Of a DNA stretch of 64,000 bases, positions 35,562 to 47,725 are shown piece by piece; position 1 is the stretch's first letter, and every line of letters begins with the position of its first letter. Source of the DNA: Dallia pectoralis (lineage: Eukaryota > Chordata > Actinopteri > Esociformes > Umbridae). The position numbers and the translations under genes were made by a program. The notes beneath the pieces were generated by a model. That model did not search any database. It saw only the letters and a program-made list of their open reading frames with translations, and was not told the DNA's origin. The stretch lies in assembly GCA_029465975.1 (NCBI GenBank), contig CM055750.1:485689-549688 (forward strand), read 5' to 3'.

Positions 35562-36610
35562 ACGCACGGCCAGTCACCCTGTAGTATGCATGACCAGTCA
35601 CCCTGTAGTATGCACGGCCAGTCACCCTGTAGTATGCACGGCCAGTCACCCTGTAGTATGCACGGCCAGTGACCCTGTAGTATGCACGACCAGTCACCCT
35701 GTAGTACGGACGGCCAGTCATCCTGTAGTACGGACGGCCAGTCACCCTGTAGTATGCATGACCAGTCACCCTGTAGTATGCACGGCCAGTCACCCTGTAG
35801 TATGCAGGGCCAGTCACCCTGTAGTATGCACGGCCAGTCATCCTGTAGTATGCACGGCCAGTCACCCTGTAGTATGCACGGCCAGTCACCCTGTAGTATG
35901 CACGGCCAGTCATCCTGTAGTATGCAGGGCCAGTCACCCTGTAGTATGCACGGCCAGTCACCCTGTAGTATGCACGGCCAGTCACCCTGTAGTACGCACG
36001 GCCAGTCACCCTGTAGTACGCACGGCCAGTCACCCTGTAGTACGCACGGCCAGTCACCCTGTAGTATGCACGGCCAGTCACCCTGTAGTATGCACGGCCA
36101 GTCACCCTGTAGTATGCACGGCCAGTCACCCTGTAGTATGCACGGCCAGTCACCATTTAGTATGCACGGCCAGTCACCCTGTAGTATGCACGGCCAGTCA
36201 CCCTGTAGTATGCACGGCCAGTCACCCTGTAGTATGCACGGCCAGTCACCCTGTAGTACGCACGGCCAGTCACCCTGTAGTATGCACGACCAGTCACCCT
36301 GTAGTATGCACGGCCAGTCACCCTGTAGTATGCACGGCCAGTCACCCTGTAGTATGCACGGCCAGTCATCCTGTAGTATGCAGGGCCAGTCACCCTGTAG
36401 TATGCACGGCCAGTCACCCTGTTAATATGCACGGCCGGTCACCCTGTAGTATGCAGGGCCAGTCACCCTGTAGTATGCACGGCCAGTCACCCTGTAGTAC
36501 GCACGGCCAGTCACCCTGTAGTATGCACGGCCAGTCACCATTTAGTATGCACGGCCAGTGACCCTGTAGTATGCACGACCAGTCACCCTGTAGTATGCAC
36601 GGCCAATCAC
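35562..36610. repeat. 24-bp minisatellite, about 44 copies
   Basis: Core TAGTATGCACGGCCAGTCAC followed by CCTG. Variants are GCAGGG, ACGCACGG, ACGGACGG, GCACGACC and TCATCC. Period 24 keeps frames open on both strands (SPCSMHGQ and YYRVTGRA peptides); these are artefacts. Confidence 0.97.
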
Positions 36611-36916
36611 GTTGGGACACACAGGGACAGCGATATGTTTTTTACTGACTGACCTTTGCCAGAGAGACAGAAAGAGAGAGAGGAGTGGAGAGATAGAAGG
36701 GAGAGAGGAGAAGGTGAGACAGACAGTATAGCTCTAATAGTATCTCATTCTGAGCGTTGGCATATCGCTAACCCACAAATGCTGGAGCTTTTAGCACAAA
36801 CAAATTCAAGTCAATACTAAAGATCGGTTTACAGACATGTTGAAGGCTAACATGATAAATACAATTACTATAGCTTGGCCCAATGGCCAGCTTTGGATAG
36901 ATGGGTTAAATTATTA
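36611..36916. other. Non-repetitive stretch with a GA-rich patch
   Basis: GAGA-rich at about 36661-36725. No gene recognised. Confidence 0.5.
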
Positions 36917-37065
36917 ATTTGTGTGTGTGTGTGTGTGTGTGGTGTGTGTGTGTGGTGTGTGTGTGTGGTGTGTGTGTGTGTGGTGTGTGTGTGTGGTGTG
37001 TGTGTGTGTGGTGTGTGTGTGTGTGTGGTGTGTGTGTGGTGTGTGTGTGTGGTGTGTGTGTGTGT

Positions 37066-37102
<37 letters not shown>
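36917..37102. repeat. TG/GGTGTG compound microsatellite
   Basis: TG runs broken at irregular spacing by GG (GTGTGGTGTG). Confidence 0.95.
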
Positions 37103-37103
<1 letters not shown>

Positions 37104-37240
37104 TAAGATGTGGATGCATTGTAGGCAAAACAAAGGAACCAAGAAAAGTGCATGAACAAACATCCCATTAATGTACTCACACATCCTATGGCCGCCTTAC
37201 ACTATATTGTGTCAAATGTTAAACACACACACACTGCTGT

Positions 37241-37278
<38 letters not shown>

Positions 37279-37703
37279 CCAAAAAGAGAATTTCGAAACC
37301 AGCAAACAAATGCCCTGTCATTGAAGTAATCTGCCCAATGGGAAACCTGGCCAACAAATCCTCAATCGTGATTGGTCCATGAGTAGCTGGGTTGCATCCG
37401 AGTGAATTAGCATACTAACAGTATGTAAGCAAAGGATTGTAACGAACACTATCATAGTAACAACTACAAAAATAACTAAGTGAAACAATATGTAGTTGTT
37501 GGCATGTAGCGTAAAAAATATTCCCATAGCCATCATAAAGAAATTAAATTAAAGTCTAGAAATAAACAGTGGAATGAGTGAAGTGTTTGTTATTTCAGCT
37601 TGTCTGTTGGGTGTTTAAATGAGAGCTGAGTTTGTAATAATTAGTATCATTGATCAGCAAAAGTGCCAGAGCGGAGAAAGTTAAACATATAATATATATA
37701 ATG

Positions 37704-37756
<53 letters not shown>

Positions 37757-37964
37757 TTATGTAAGGCCAATAATGCCGTTTGAATGGATTTGTGAAAGAA
37801 AAAAGAGTGATGGTTCTGTCAGGATTTTCTTATTGGCTCTGCTTGACACCAATACAGCTTCATTCTTTTTAGTTGGCTTGAATAGTTGGATAATTATTCA
37901 CTGTGTTAATAAAAACATGAGAACCTCTGACAGCAGTTGATCTGGGCTCTCACACACATCCTGG

Positions 37965-38016
<52 letters not shown>

Positions 38017-38930
38017 CAGTATTAACTGTGTATATTTTACTCAACAGGTCATCAGAACCATTTCAGGTCTTTAGAACTTCCAGGTCTTAACAAATGTATT
38101 CAAAAGGTCTATATAACCATTTCAGTTCTTTAGAACCTAGACGTTTTATTCAAAAGGTCTACCAATTTTTTTAACTAAACATGTACATTTCCAAGTCCCC
38201 TTAAACGTTTGAATGGTAGTTTATATACATGCATTTGTTTGTGTGGCAAACTAAAGCGCACAGACCCAATAAAAACAACCTGATGGCTGTAAACTATTTG
38301 ATTGACGGCGTATTAACCCATCATCAGGCTGAAACCCAACAGGGTTTATTGTTAAGGAGGTAAAAACAGGAATGTACACGCACCTAAACTTCATTTAATT
38401 TGAAACTCACCTGACATTTATTCCTAGTAAATATTCCCTGACTAATGTCAGTTAGGATCTCCACTAAATGTTAAGATTCTGGAATGGCAGAATAATAATA
38501 GAAAAAAATATTTCTTTCAGCTTTTATTTTTTTCACCAGGAGTTTATAAAAACAAAATTAGTATTGGCCTTTAAATTGTTTAACTTGGGTCAAATATGTT
38601 GGCTAGCCTTCCACATGCTTCCCACAGTAAGCTGGCTATATTTGAGCCCATTTCTCCTGACATAATAGAGTGAGGTATGTAGGCCTACTTGATCGCAAAC
38701 ACTTTTTCAGTTCTGCCCACACATTTTTTTTTTATAGGATTGCAGTCAGGGCTTCGTGATGTTTGCTTGGGGTCGGTGTCCATTTGACACATTTGTGACC
38801 ATGCTTCAATATATCCACATTTATTTCCACCACATGATGCTGCCCCCACCAAGCAACCAGCAAACAGATCATTAAGAGTAGACTTATAAAGCATCACAAA
38901 ATAAGAGAAAAACATATAATCAAATACACA
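37103..38930. other. Intronic stretch, mostly unique, with microsatellites
   Basis: TG run 37245-37277, AT run 37707-37753, CA run 37969-38012. Small frames at 38468 and 38685 are unrecognised. No gene seen in about 1.8 kb. Confidence 0.55.
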
Positions 38931-39078
38931 GAAATATGGACGAGCTAATATATTATTATTATATATAAATGTGTGTGTGTGCGTTTAATTAATATAAGCA
39001 TATACACAGAAATAAGGAACAGCTAATATATTATTAATAATAATAATATATTATTATATATATGTCTGTGTGTGTGTG
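38931..39078. repeat. Two-copy AT-rich duplication with TG ends
   Basis: ACACAGAAAT...AGCTAATATATTATTA followed by a TG run is present twice, about 65 bp apart. Confidence 0.75.
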
Positions 39079-39142
39079 TGTTGCTATAAGAATACATACC
39101 CATTCTAAGGGAAGCACTGAAACTAGGTGTTTTTTGCAAGGC

Positions 39143-41258
39143 ACAGGGTTAATACGGGACACAGGGTTAATACGGGACACAGGGTTAATACGGGACACAG
39201 GGTTAATACGGGACACAGGGTTAATACGGGACACAGGGTTAATACGGGACACAGGGTTAATACGGGACACAGGGTTAATACAGGACACAGGGTTAATACA
39301 GGGTTAATACGGGGATAATACGGGACACAGGGTTAATACGGGGATAATACGGGACACGGGGTTAATACGGGACACGGGGGTTAATACGGGGTTAATACGG
39401 GACACAGGGTTAACACGGGGTTAATACGGGACACGGGGTTAATACGGGGTTAATACGGGACACAGGGTTAATACGGGACACAGGGTTAATACGGGGTTAA
39501 TACGGGACACGGGGTTAATACGGGACACAGGGTTAATACGGGGTTAATACGGGACACAGGGTTAATACGGGGTTAATACGGGACACAGGGTTAATACGGG
39601 GTTAATACGGGACACGGGGTTAATACGGGGTTAATACGGGACACAGGGTTAATACGGGGTTAATACGGAACACAGGGTTAATACGGGGTTAATACGGGAC
39701 ACAGGGTTAATACGGGGTTAATACGGGACACGGGGTTAATACGGGACACGGGGTTAATACGGGACACAGGGTTAATACGGGGTTAATACGGGACACAGGG
39801 TAAATACGGGGTTAATACGGGACACAGGGTTAATACGGGGTTAATACGGGACACAGGGTTAATACGGGGTTAATACGGGACACGGGGTTAATACGGGGTT
39901 AATACGGGACACAGGGTTAATACGGGGTTAATACGGGACACAGGGTTAATACGGGGTTAATACGGGACACGGGGTTAATACGGGGTTAATACGGGACACA
40001 GGGTTAATACGGGGTTAATACGGGACACAGGGTTAATACGGGGTTAATACGGGACACAGGGTTAATACGGGACACAGGGTTAATACGGGGTTAATACGGG
40101 ACACGGGGTTAATACGGGGTTAATACGGGACACGGGGTTAATACGGGGTTAATACGGGACACGGGGTTAATACGGGGTTAATACGGGACACGGGGTTAAT
40201 ACGGGGTTAATACGGGACACAGGGTTAATACGGGGTTAATACGGGACACGGGGTTAATACGGGACACGGGGTTAATACGGGGTTAACACGGAACACAGGG
40301 TTAATACGGGGTTAACACGGGACACAGGGTTAATACGGGGTTAACACGGGACACAGGGTTAATACGGGGTTAATACGGGACACGGGGTTAATACGGGGTT
40401 AATACGGGACACGGGGTTAATACGGGGTTAATACGGGACACGGGGTTAATACGGGGTTAATACGGGACACGGGGTTAATACGGGGTTAATACGGGACACG
40501 GGGTTAATACGGGGTTAATACGGGACACGGGGTTAATACGGGGTTAATACGGGACACAGGGTTAATACGGGGTTAATACGGGACACAGGGTTAATACGGG
40601 GTTAATACGGGACACAGGGTTAATACGGGGTTAATACGGGACACGGGGTTAATACGGGGTTAATACGGGACACGGGTTAATACGGGGTTAATACGGGACA
40701 CGGGGTTAATACGGGGTTAATACGGGACACGGGGTTAATACGGGGTTAATACGGGACACGGGGTTAATACGGGGTTAATACGGGACACGGGGTTAATACG
40801 GGGTTAATACGGGACACGGGGTTAATACGGGGTTAATACGGGACACGGGGTTAATACGGGGTTAATACGGGACACAGGGTTAATACGGGGTTAATACGGG
40901 ACACAGGGTTAATACGGGGTTAATACGGGACACGGGGTTAATACGGGGTTAATACGGGACACGGGGTTAATACGGGGTTAATACGGGACACGGGGTTAAT
41001 ACGGGACACAGGGTTAATACGGGGTTAATACGGGACACAGGGTTAATACGGGGTTAACACGGGACACAGGGTTAATACGGGGTTAATACGGGGTTAATAC
41101 GGGACACGGGGTTAATACGGGGTTAATACGGGACACGGGGTTAATACGGGGTTAACACGGGACACAGGGTTAATACGGGGTTAATACGGGGTTAATACGG
41201 GACACAGGGTTAATACGGGGTTAATACGGGACACAGGGTTAATACGGGGTTAATACGG
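39143..41258. repeat. 2.1-kb GGGGTTAATAC/GGGACAC satellite
   Basis: The left end (39143-39300) uses an 18-bp unit ACACAGGGTTAATACGGG. From about 39300 a 29-bp composite dominates: ACAC, then two GGGGTTAATAC 11-mers, then GGG. Runs of three or four G are spaced by TTAATAC (7 nt) or ACAC (4 nt), so the plus strand fits the quadruplex pattern G3+N1-7 throughout. ACACGGGG and ACACAGGG variants occur in blocks. Confidence 0.96.
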
Positions 41259-41716
41259 ACATCTCTACCTTATCCAATCAGGAACAGGAGATAAAGGAAC
41301 CTTCCACCAACCCCAGACTGAGTCCTGTGTGGGTTTTCTGTGCATCTGAACCTGGGCCTGTTTCTCTCATTTTCTCTCATTCTCACCCACACATGCATCT
41401 GATCCTGGGCCTGTTTCTCTCATTCTCTTCTTCTCACCCACACATGCATGCAGTTTCAGTTCATCAAAAATCCTTGACAGTCAAGCAAATTTAAGGAAAT
41501 CTAATGTTTTTATTCTACATTTAAACAAGTCAAATAAATCCTGGTAATGCTACTTTAAGTGACCTCCAGAAACGCTCCATTGTTACCGCGTATATTTTCT
41601 TAGTAAACAGCACCGGCCAGAACAGCTGGAACAGAACCATCAAATCTACTCCTCATCAACCATCTCATAGCCGGCATGTTATTTGACATGACTCGCTTAG
41701 AACAACCATTCCTTCA
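41259..41716. other. Unique stretch with a two-copy repeat
   Basis: A segment around GGGCCTGTTTCTCTCATT and CTCACCCACACATGCAT occurs twice at about 41341-41450. No gene recognised. Confidence 0.6.
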
Positions 41717-42559
41717 GGACTCTAAATGAATACCAAACACACCAAATAAAACAGGACACATCTATTACTCTAAATGAATACCAAACACACCAAATAAAAC
41801 AGGACACATCTATTACTCTAAATGAATATCAAACACACCAAATAAAACAGGACACATCTATTACTCTAAATGAATACCAAACACACCAAATAAAACAGGA
41901 CACATCTATTACTCTAAATGAATACCAAACACACCAAATAAAACAGGACACATCTATTACTCTAAATGAATACCAAACACACCAAATAAAACAGGACACA
42001 TCTATTACTCTAAATGAATACCAAACACACCAAATAAAACAGGACACATCTATTACTCTAAATGAATACCAAACACACCAAATAAAACAGGACACATCTA
42101 TTACTCTAAATGAATACCAAACACACCAAATAAAACAGGACACATCTATTACTCTAAATGAATACCAAACACACCAAATAAAACAGGACACATCTATTAC
42201 TCTAAATGAATACCAAACACACCTAAATGAATACCAAACACACCAAATAAAACAGGACACATCTATTACTCTAAATGAATATCAAACACACCAAATAAAA
42301 CAGGACACATCTATTACTCTAAATGAATACCAAACACACCAAATAAAACAGGACACATCTATTACTCTAAATGAATACCAAACACACCAAATAAAACAGG
42401 ACACATCTATTACTCTAAATAAATACCAAACACACCAAATAAAACAGGACACATCTATTACTCTAAATGAATACCAAACACACCAAATAAAACAGGACAC
42501 ATCTATTACTCTAAATGAATACCAAACACACCAAATAAAACAGGACACATCTATTACTC
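41717..42559. repeat. 48-bp minisatellite, about 17 copies
   Basis: Core CTCTAAATGAATACCAAACA followed by CACCAAATAAAACAGGACAC. One partial unit inserts at about 42211-42240. The 48-bp period opens minus frames. Confidence 0.96.
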
Positions 42560-42897
42560 TGTCCAAAAAGGCTCCTTTTCTGACACATTCTAGAAACAGT
42601 CCATTTGTTTTCTCTGTGGCTCTCCTTAAAGTCTCTCACAGACACACGCACAAAGGCATTCCTAACTCACATTATGCAGCACTGGTGAGGCTGATGTGAG
42701 ACGGACGTACTGCGTGAGGGCATTGTGGGGGAAAAATGTGGAAAACGCAGAGGGGCCTTCACCAGAACATCAGACAGGTGAAGGCCTTTCTGGGCCCTGG
42801 ACTCCACTGTGACAGCGTTGGATACAGAGGACCTTGAGCTAATCACTTCCAAATGGGCCCGGCGTGCTTGACGGACAGGTGCAAAACGACGTGTTTA
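42560..42897. other. Unique stretch
   Basis: No repeat or recognised gene. The short minus frame at 42667-42852 is uninformative. Confidence 0.5.
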
Positions 42898-43506
42898 TGT
42901 TATAGTGGATCCCCTCTAAGGTTTGGATGTTATATTGGATCCCCTCTAAGGTTTGGATGTTATATTGGATCCCCTCTATGGTTTGGATGTTATATTGGAT
43001 CCCCTCTATGGTTTGGATGTTATATTGGATCCCCTCTAAGGTTTGGATGTTATATTGGATCCCCTCTATGGTTTGGATGTTATATTGGATCCCCTCTAAG
43101 GTTTGGATGTTATATTGGATCCCCTCTAAGGTTTGGATGTTATATTGGATCCCCTCTATGGTTTGGATGTTATATTGGATCCCCTCTATGGTTTGGATGT
43201 TATATTGGATCCCCTCTATGGTTTGGATGTTATATTGGATCCCCTCTATGGTTTGGATGTTATATTGGATCCCCTCTATGGTTTGGATGTTATATTGGAT
43301 CCCCTCTATGGTTTGGATGTTATATTGGATCCCCTCTATGGTTTGGATGTTATATTGGATCCCCTCTATGGTTTGGATGTTATATTGGATCCCCTCTATG
43401 GTTTGGATGTTATATTGGATCCCCTCTATGGTTTGGATGTTATATTGGATCCCCTCTATGGTTTGGATGTTATATTGGATCCCCTCTATGGTTTGGATGT
43501 TATATT
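42898..43506. repeat. 30-bp minisatellite, about 20 copies
   Basis: Core TTATATTGGATCCCCTCTA(T/A) followed by GGTTTGGATG; each unit has GGATCC. A/T variants are clustered in the left half and the right half is homogeneous. The array ends exactly at the left arm of the inverted repeat at 43507. Confidence 0.97.
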
Positions 43507-43870
43507 AAAACGAACAGTATTTATATCGTTTTTACCTCTTGTAACCACATCCGTGTCCAAGTGATTTAAGGGCGCAATGCTTCGGTAGCGCCGGAAGTGA
43601 TCTCTCACGCGTGTACGTCACTCATTGTTTACACAGATTTCGGAAGTATTATCTTTCACTGTGAAGATCTTTTAGACGGTTTAAACATCCCGGATAAGCG
43701 CAAATTAGTGCCATTTTAATTAGCCGTATTACCTACAATCTCTTAATTACGCGCGAGAGATCAACTCCGGAGCATTCCGGCGCTTGCGCAGACCGAAGTG
43801 ATGCGCCCTCAAATCACTTGGACACGGATGTGGTTACAAGAGGTAAAACAATATAAATACTGTTCGTTTT
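43507..43870. mobile_element. Long inverted repeat (fold-back or MITE-like element)
   Basis: The left arm starts AAAACGAACAGTATTTATAT and includes CCACATCCGTGTCCAAGTG. The right arm is its near-perfect reverse complement, ending ATATAAATACTGTTCGTTTT. The arms are roughly 110 bp each around a central region near 43690, and the pairing weakens inward (GCGCCGGAAGTGATCTCTC against its inverse). There is no coding frame. Sequence after it, to about 44140 (ending AACTGTTCCTTTAAACTG), may belong to the same dispersed fish repeat. No clear target duplication was found. It abuts the end of the 30-bp array at 42898-43506. Confidence 0.75.
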
Positions 43871-44212
43871 CTCACACAAACCGCTCGTTTCGTGTCTTAG
43901 GCCATCAATGTGTACTTACATTTTTGAGTAATTAAATCATGTTTAATTTTGACTTCTCTGTGCATGGTCTTTGAGGTGGGGACAAAATGACCATAAACCT
44001 GCATTATATGACTGGCAGACAAGAACGGTTTTACCTAAAAATATCAAATTTACTATGGAAACAAAGACACCTACATCTTACAGGTAAGCTAAAACATATC
44101 AAAACTTTATTTCAAGGAGAACTGTTCCTTTAAACTGATCGTGGACACAGGATGTTGTGTCACTATATCACAATGCTGTACTAGATTATAACACATGAAA
44201 AGATGGAACATG
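43871..44212. other. Possible continuation of the 43507 dispersed repeat
   Basis: Sequence such as GTGTCTTAGGCCATCAATGT and AAGGAGAACTGTTCCTTTAA is reminiscent of dispersed fish DNA elements. The boundaries are unclear. No coding. Confidence 0.4.
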
Positions 44213-44476
44213 ACGTTCTAATGGTTCTGGTATCAACACACACTCGGCAGTGCAGAACATAACGTTCTAATGGTTCTGGTATCAACACACACTCGGCACT
44301 GCAGAACATAACGTTCTAATGGTTCTGGTATCAACACACACTCGGCACTGCAGAACATATCGTTCTAATGGTTCTGTTATCAACAGACACTCGGCACTGC
44401 AGAACATAACGTTCTAATGGTTCTGGTATCAACACACACTTGGCACTGCAGAACATGACGTTCTAATGGCTCTGAT
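44213..44476. repeat. 49-bp tandem repeat, about 5 copies
   Basis: Core ACGTTCTAATGGTTCTGGTA followed by TCAACACACACTCGGCACTG. The period is measured between 44213 and 44262. Confidence 0.93.
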
Positions 44477-44904
44477 ATCTTAACCGTTGTGACGAGCTGA
44501 GTGGCAGCTCACATACAGTTTTTATATTTATACTAAATTGATTTACGCTTGTAATGAAATTTCTCTATTATAAATGTCTCTATTTCTCTATTTGATGGTA
44601 TATTAATACAAGAAAAGTTACTAAAAGTAATGTATTTTTCCTGAGAACTCATGGGTGATATGAACAGATGTGATAATAGACCAAATGAGCGTGGGGGGTG
44701 GAGGAGGAGGAGGGGGGTTGATGAGGAGAGACATCCTCAGAGTCATTAGAAATGCAACGGTTACAAAACTTTGGGAATTTTTCCCTAAAGGCAACTGAAG
44801 GGGCTGAAGAAGACTGATTCCAAATCTAAATGCTCATAACTGAAGAAGATTAGTCAAAGAAAGTGAGACAGATGAAGGAAAGTAGAGAATAAAAAAATAA
44901 AGTG
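44477..44904. other. Unique stretch
   Basis: No gene recognised. Short G-rich patch GGAGGAGGAGGGGGG at about 44700-44716. Confidence 0.5.
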
Positions 44905-45970
44905 TTACTATGGAGGAGGGTTACTATGGGGGAGGGTCACTATGGCGGAGGGTCACTATGGGGAGAGTTACTATGGGGAGGGTCACTATGGGGAGGGTTA
45001 CTATGGGGAGGGTTACTATGGAGGAGGGTTACTATGGGGGAGGGTCACTATGGCGGAGGGTCACTATGGGGGAGAGTTACTATGGGGGAGGGTCACTATG
45101 GGGGAGGGTTACTATGGGGGAGGGTTACTATGGGGGAGGGTTACTATGGTGGAGGGTCACTATGGGGGAGGGTCACTATGGGGGAGGGTCACTATGGGGG
45201 AGGGTTACTATGGGGGAGGGTTACTATGGCGGAGGGTTACTATGGCGGAGGGTTACTATGGCGGAGGGTTACTATGGGGAGGGTTACTATGGGGGAGGGT
45301 TACTATGGGGGAGGGTTAGTATGGGGGAGGGTTACTATGGAGGAGGGTTACTATGGGGGAGGGTTACTATGGAGGAGGGTTACTATGGGGGAGGGTTACT
45401 ATGGGGGAGGGTTACTATGGTGGAGGGTTACTATGGAGCACGGTTACTATGGGGAGGGTTACTAAGGCGGAGGGTTACTATGGCGGAGGGTTACTATGGC
45501 GGAGGGTTACTATGGGGAGGGTTACTATGGGGGAGGGTTACTATGGGGAGGGTTACTATGGCGGAGGGTTACTATGGGGGAGGGTTACTATGGGGAGGGT
45601 TACTATGGAGGAGGGTTACTATGGGGGAGGGTTACTATGGAGGAGGGTTACTATGAGGGAGGGTTACTATGGAGGAGGGTTACTATGGGGAGGGTTACTA
45701 TGGAGGAGGGTTACTATGGGGAGGGTTACTATGAGGGAGGGTTACTATGGGGAGGGTTACTATGGGGGAGGGTTACTATGGGGAGGGTTACTATGGGGGA
45801 GGGTTACTATGGCAGGAGGGTTACTATGGGGAGGGTTACTATGGAGGAGGGTTACTATGGGGGAGGGTTACTATGGGGAGGGTTACTATGGAGGAGGGTT
45901 ACTATGGGGGAGGGTTACTATGGGGGAGGGTTACTATGGCGGAGGGTTACTATGGGGGAGGGTTACTATT
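44905..45970. repeat. G-rich 15-17-bp satellite GGAGGGTTACTATGG, about 66 copies
   Basis: Units read GGGAGGGTTACTATGG with GG(A/C/T)GGAGGG and GGGGAGGG variants and TCAC for TTAC on the left. Two G-runs per unit are separated by A and then TTACTAT, a quadruplex-compatible layout for over 1 kb. The long frames are artefacts. Confidence 0.96.
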
Positions 45971-46785
45971 AAACCCAAACTCCTATTGGTTTACGGCCAA
46001 CCCTTGTTCTGATAACTTTCCCTAATCTAGAACAGGTCCACCTCCTCCAATTACCTGCAGGTATGCTAATATGATAATGAATTGTTAACATCGTTATATT
46101 TCATTGAAGCAGCGTAGAGCAGTGAGGCTGAAGGTCGAAGCAAAGCGCTCGCTTGATCGGCCAGACCATGAAAATAAATTAATCTGCTGTTTAATCTAAT
46201 AAGCAAGCACAGCATCACGCTACTACTCCCATTAACACAAATGTAATTGCATTTGAGGACACACACACGCACGCACACACACACACACACGTGCACGCTC
46301 ACACACACACTCACACACACACACGCACACATACACACGCACACAGAGACAAAGATCATTACAGGTGGCGAGCAGGAATAGTTTGAGGAAACGCTGAATT
46401 GTGTGTGAGTGTGTGTGTGTGTGCGTGCCCATGCGTGTATCTCTAACCATGAGGACCTCCACATTACCATGATAATAGGACAAACAGCAGGGTATTGTAT
46501 TAGAAGTCATCTCATTAGGTTTTCAACAGATTTAAAGTTTACTTTGAAAGTTAGAAAAACACAAAACGACCAGTAACCAGTTTAAGGGAAGTGCCCGCCC
46601 AAATACATCTGTTCAATAATAAAGCATAATAACAACATAACAGCAGACTTACTGAAACATTGAACTCATTTATTTACTTATTCAACCAGAATTTAGCCAG
46701 GTGTTCCTGGAAAAGTCCCTGCTTTAAGAAAATCTGATTTCCACAGCGGAGAACACTGATTAAAGTTGGCATAAAGTCCACTCAC
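45971..46785. other. Intronic stretch before the fbxl17 exon boundary
   Basis: CA/CG run at 46258-46343 and TG run at 46400-46428. The repeat-free block 46030-46250 has CAATTACCTGCAGGTATGC and AATAAATTAATCTGC and may be conserved non-coding sequence. No other exon seen. Confidence 0.45.
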
Positions 46786-46893
46786 CCTGGTAAGATGAAC
46801 GACTCCCACAGATGTGACAGAACAGCCCATAAAGCCGACAAACTGCAGCTCAGGACAGTGTTCAGCAAACGCTCTCACAGACTTATCAGTGAC
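46786..46893 (-). CDS. fbxl17: fbxl17 internal exon (leucine-rich repeats), upstream of the two found
   Basis: This 108-bp exon gives 36 codons, phase 0 at both ends, beginning VTDKSVRAFAEHCPEL and ending GVVHLTR. It includes the block FVGFMGCSVTS. On the minus strand a pyrimidine-rich tract ending CTCTGTCAG precedes it and GTGAGT follows, so both splice sites are consensus. I recognise the peptide from memory as the cysteine-containing leucine-rich repeat region of FBXL17. That protein is an F-box protein of about 700 residues that binds SKP1-CUL1 and selects substrates for ubiquitylation. Published work describes it as a quality-control receptor for wrongly dimerised BTB-domain proteins. 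The repeats encoded here belong to the substrate-binding solenoid. The final codon (R) joins in frame to the LSNLCSLDLRH start of the exon at 34269-34399. No frameshift or stop is seen. A different FBXL paralogue is possible but less likely. Confidence 0.88.
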
Positions 46894-47394
46894 CTGACAG
46901 AGGAGAAAGGAAAAAAGCATTAACATTTATAAGCAACTGTTCATTTGGGTTTTATTTAAACAGAACGTCAGCTTGAAACAACTGATCCAGTACAGAATGT
47001 GTGTTTGACAACAGCAGGAGTATGGCAGTGGCACTATATTAGACATATGTACCCTGTTCTGCAGAAAAGTCTCCCACTTCAGAACAATTTAATTCCAGGG
47101 CCGGGCCGTTTTTTGTTTTTTTTGATACATTAAGTCTCCTTTCACAGAGGAACAAATGCAAACAGCTTGTTACAGATTGAGGATCAATACTTAGGGGCGG
47201 AGTCACTCTGACTACATGAATATGGATTATGTGCATAAATTACCCAGAGATGTTCAGAGATGATTAAAAGGAGAGCATTTTGTTCTCTATTAAGGAGGGT
47301 GGATCTGATCTGTCAAATGGGAGCAATGATCTCCAACATCTGTGTGTCAAACACTTCATCAGATAGAAACGGGAGAGTGGAGAAGGAGAAAGAA
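46894..47394. other. Intron upstream of the fbxl17 exon
   Basis: Begins with the splice acceptor tract. Otherwise unique, with no exon recognised. Confidence 0.55.
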
Positions 47395-47725
47395 AGGCTT
47401 AGAGAGGAGGCAGAAAGGGAGGAGGCAGAAAGGGAGGAGGGGAAAGGGAAGAGGCAGAAAGGGAGGAGGCAGAAAGGGAGGAGGCAGAAAGAGAGGAGGC
47501 AGAAAGAGAGGAGGCAGAAAGGGAGGAGGCAGAAAGGGAGGAGGTGAAAGGGAGGAGGCAGAAAGGGAGGAGGCAGAAAGGGAGGAGGCAGAAAGGGAGG
47601 AGGCAGAAAGGGAGGAGGGGAAAGGGAGGAGGCAGAAAGAGAGGAGGCAGAAAGAGAGGAGGCAGAAAGAGAGGAGGGGAAAGAGAGGAGGCAGAAAGGG
47701 AGGAGGCAGAAAGAGAAAAGAGAGG
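47395..47725. repeat. 15-bp polypurine minisatellite, about 22 copies
   Basis: Unit GAGGAGGCAGAAAGG with GAGAGG and GGGGAAAGG variants; nearly all purine on the plus strand. Frames are artefacts. Confidence 0.95.
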
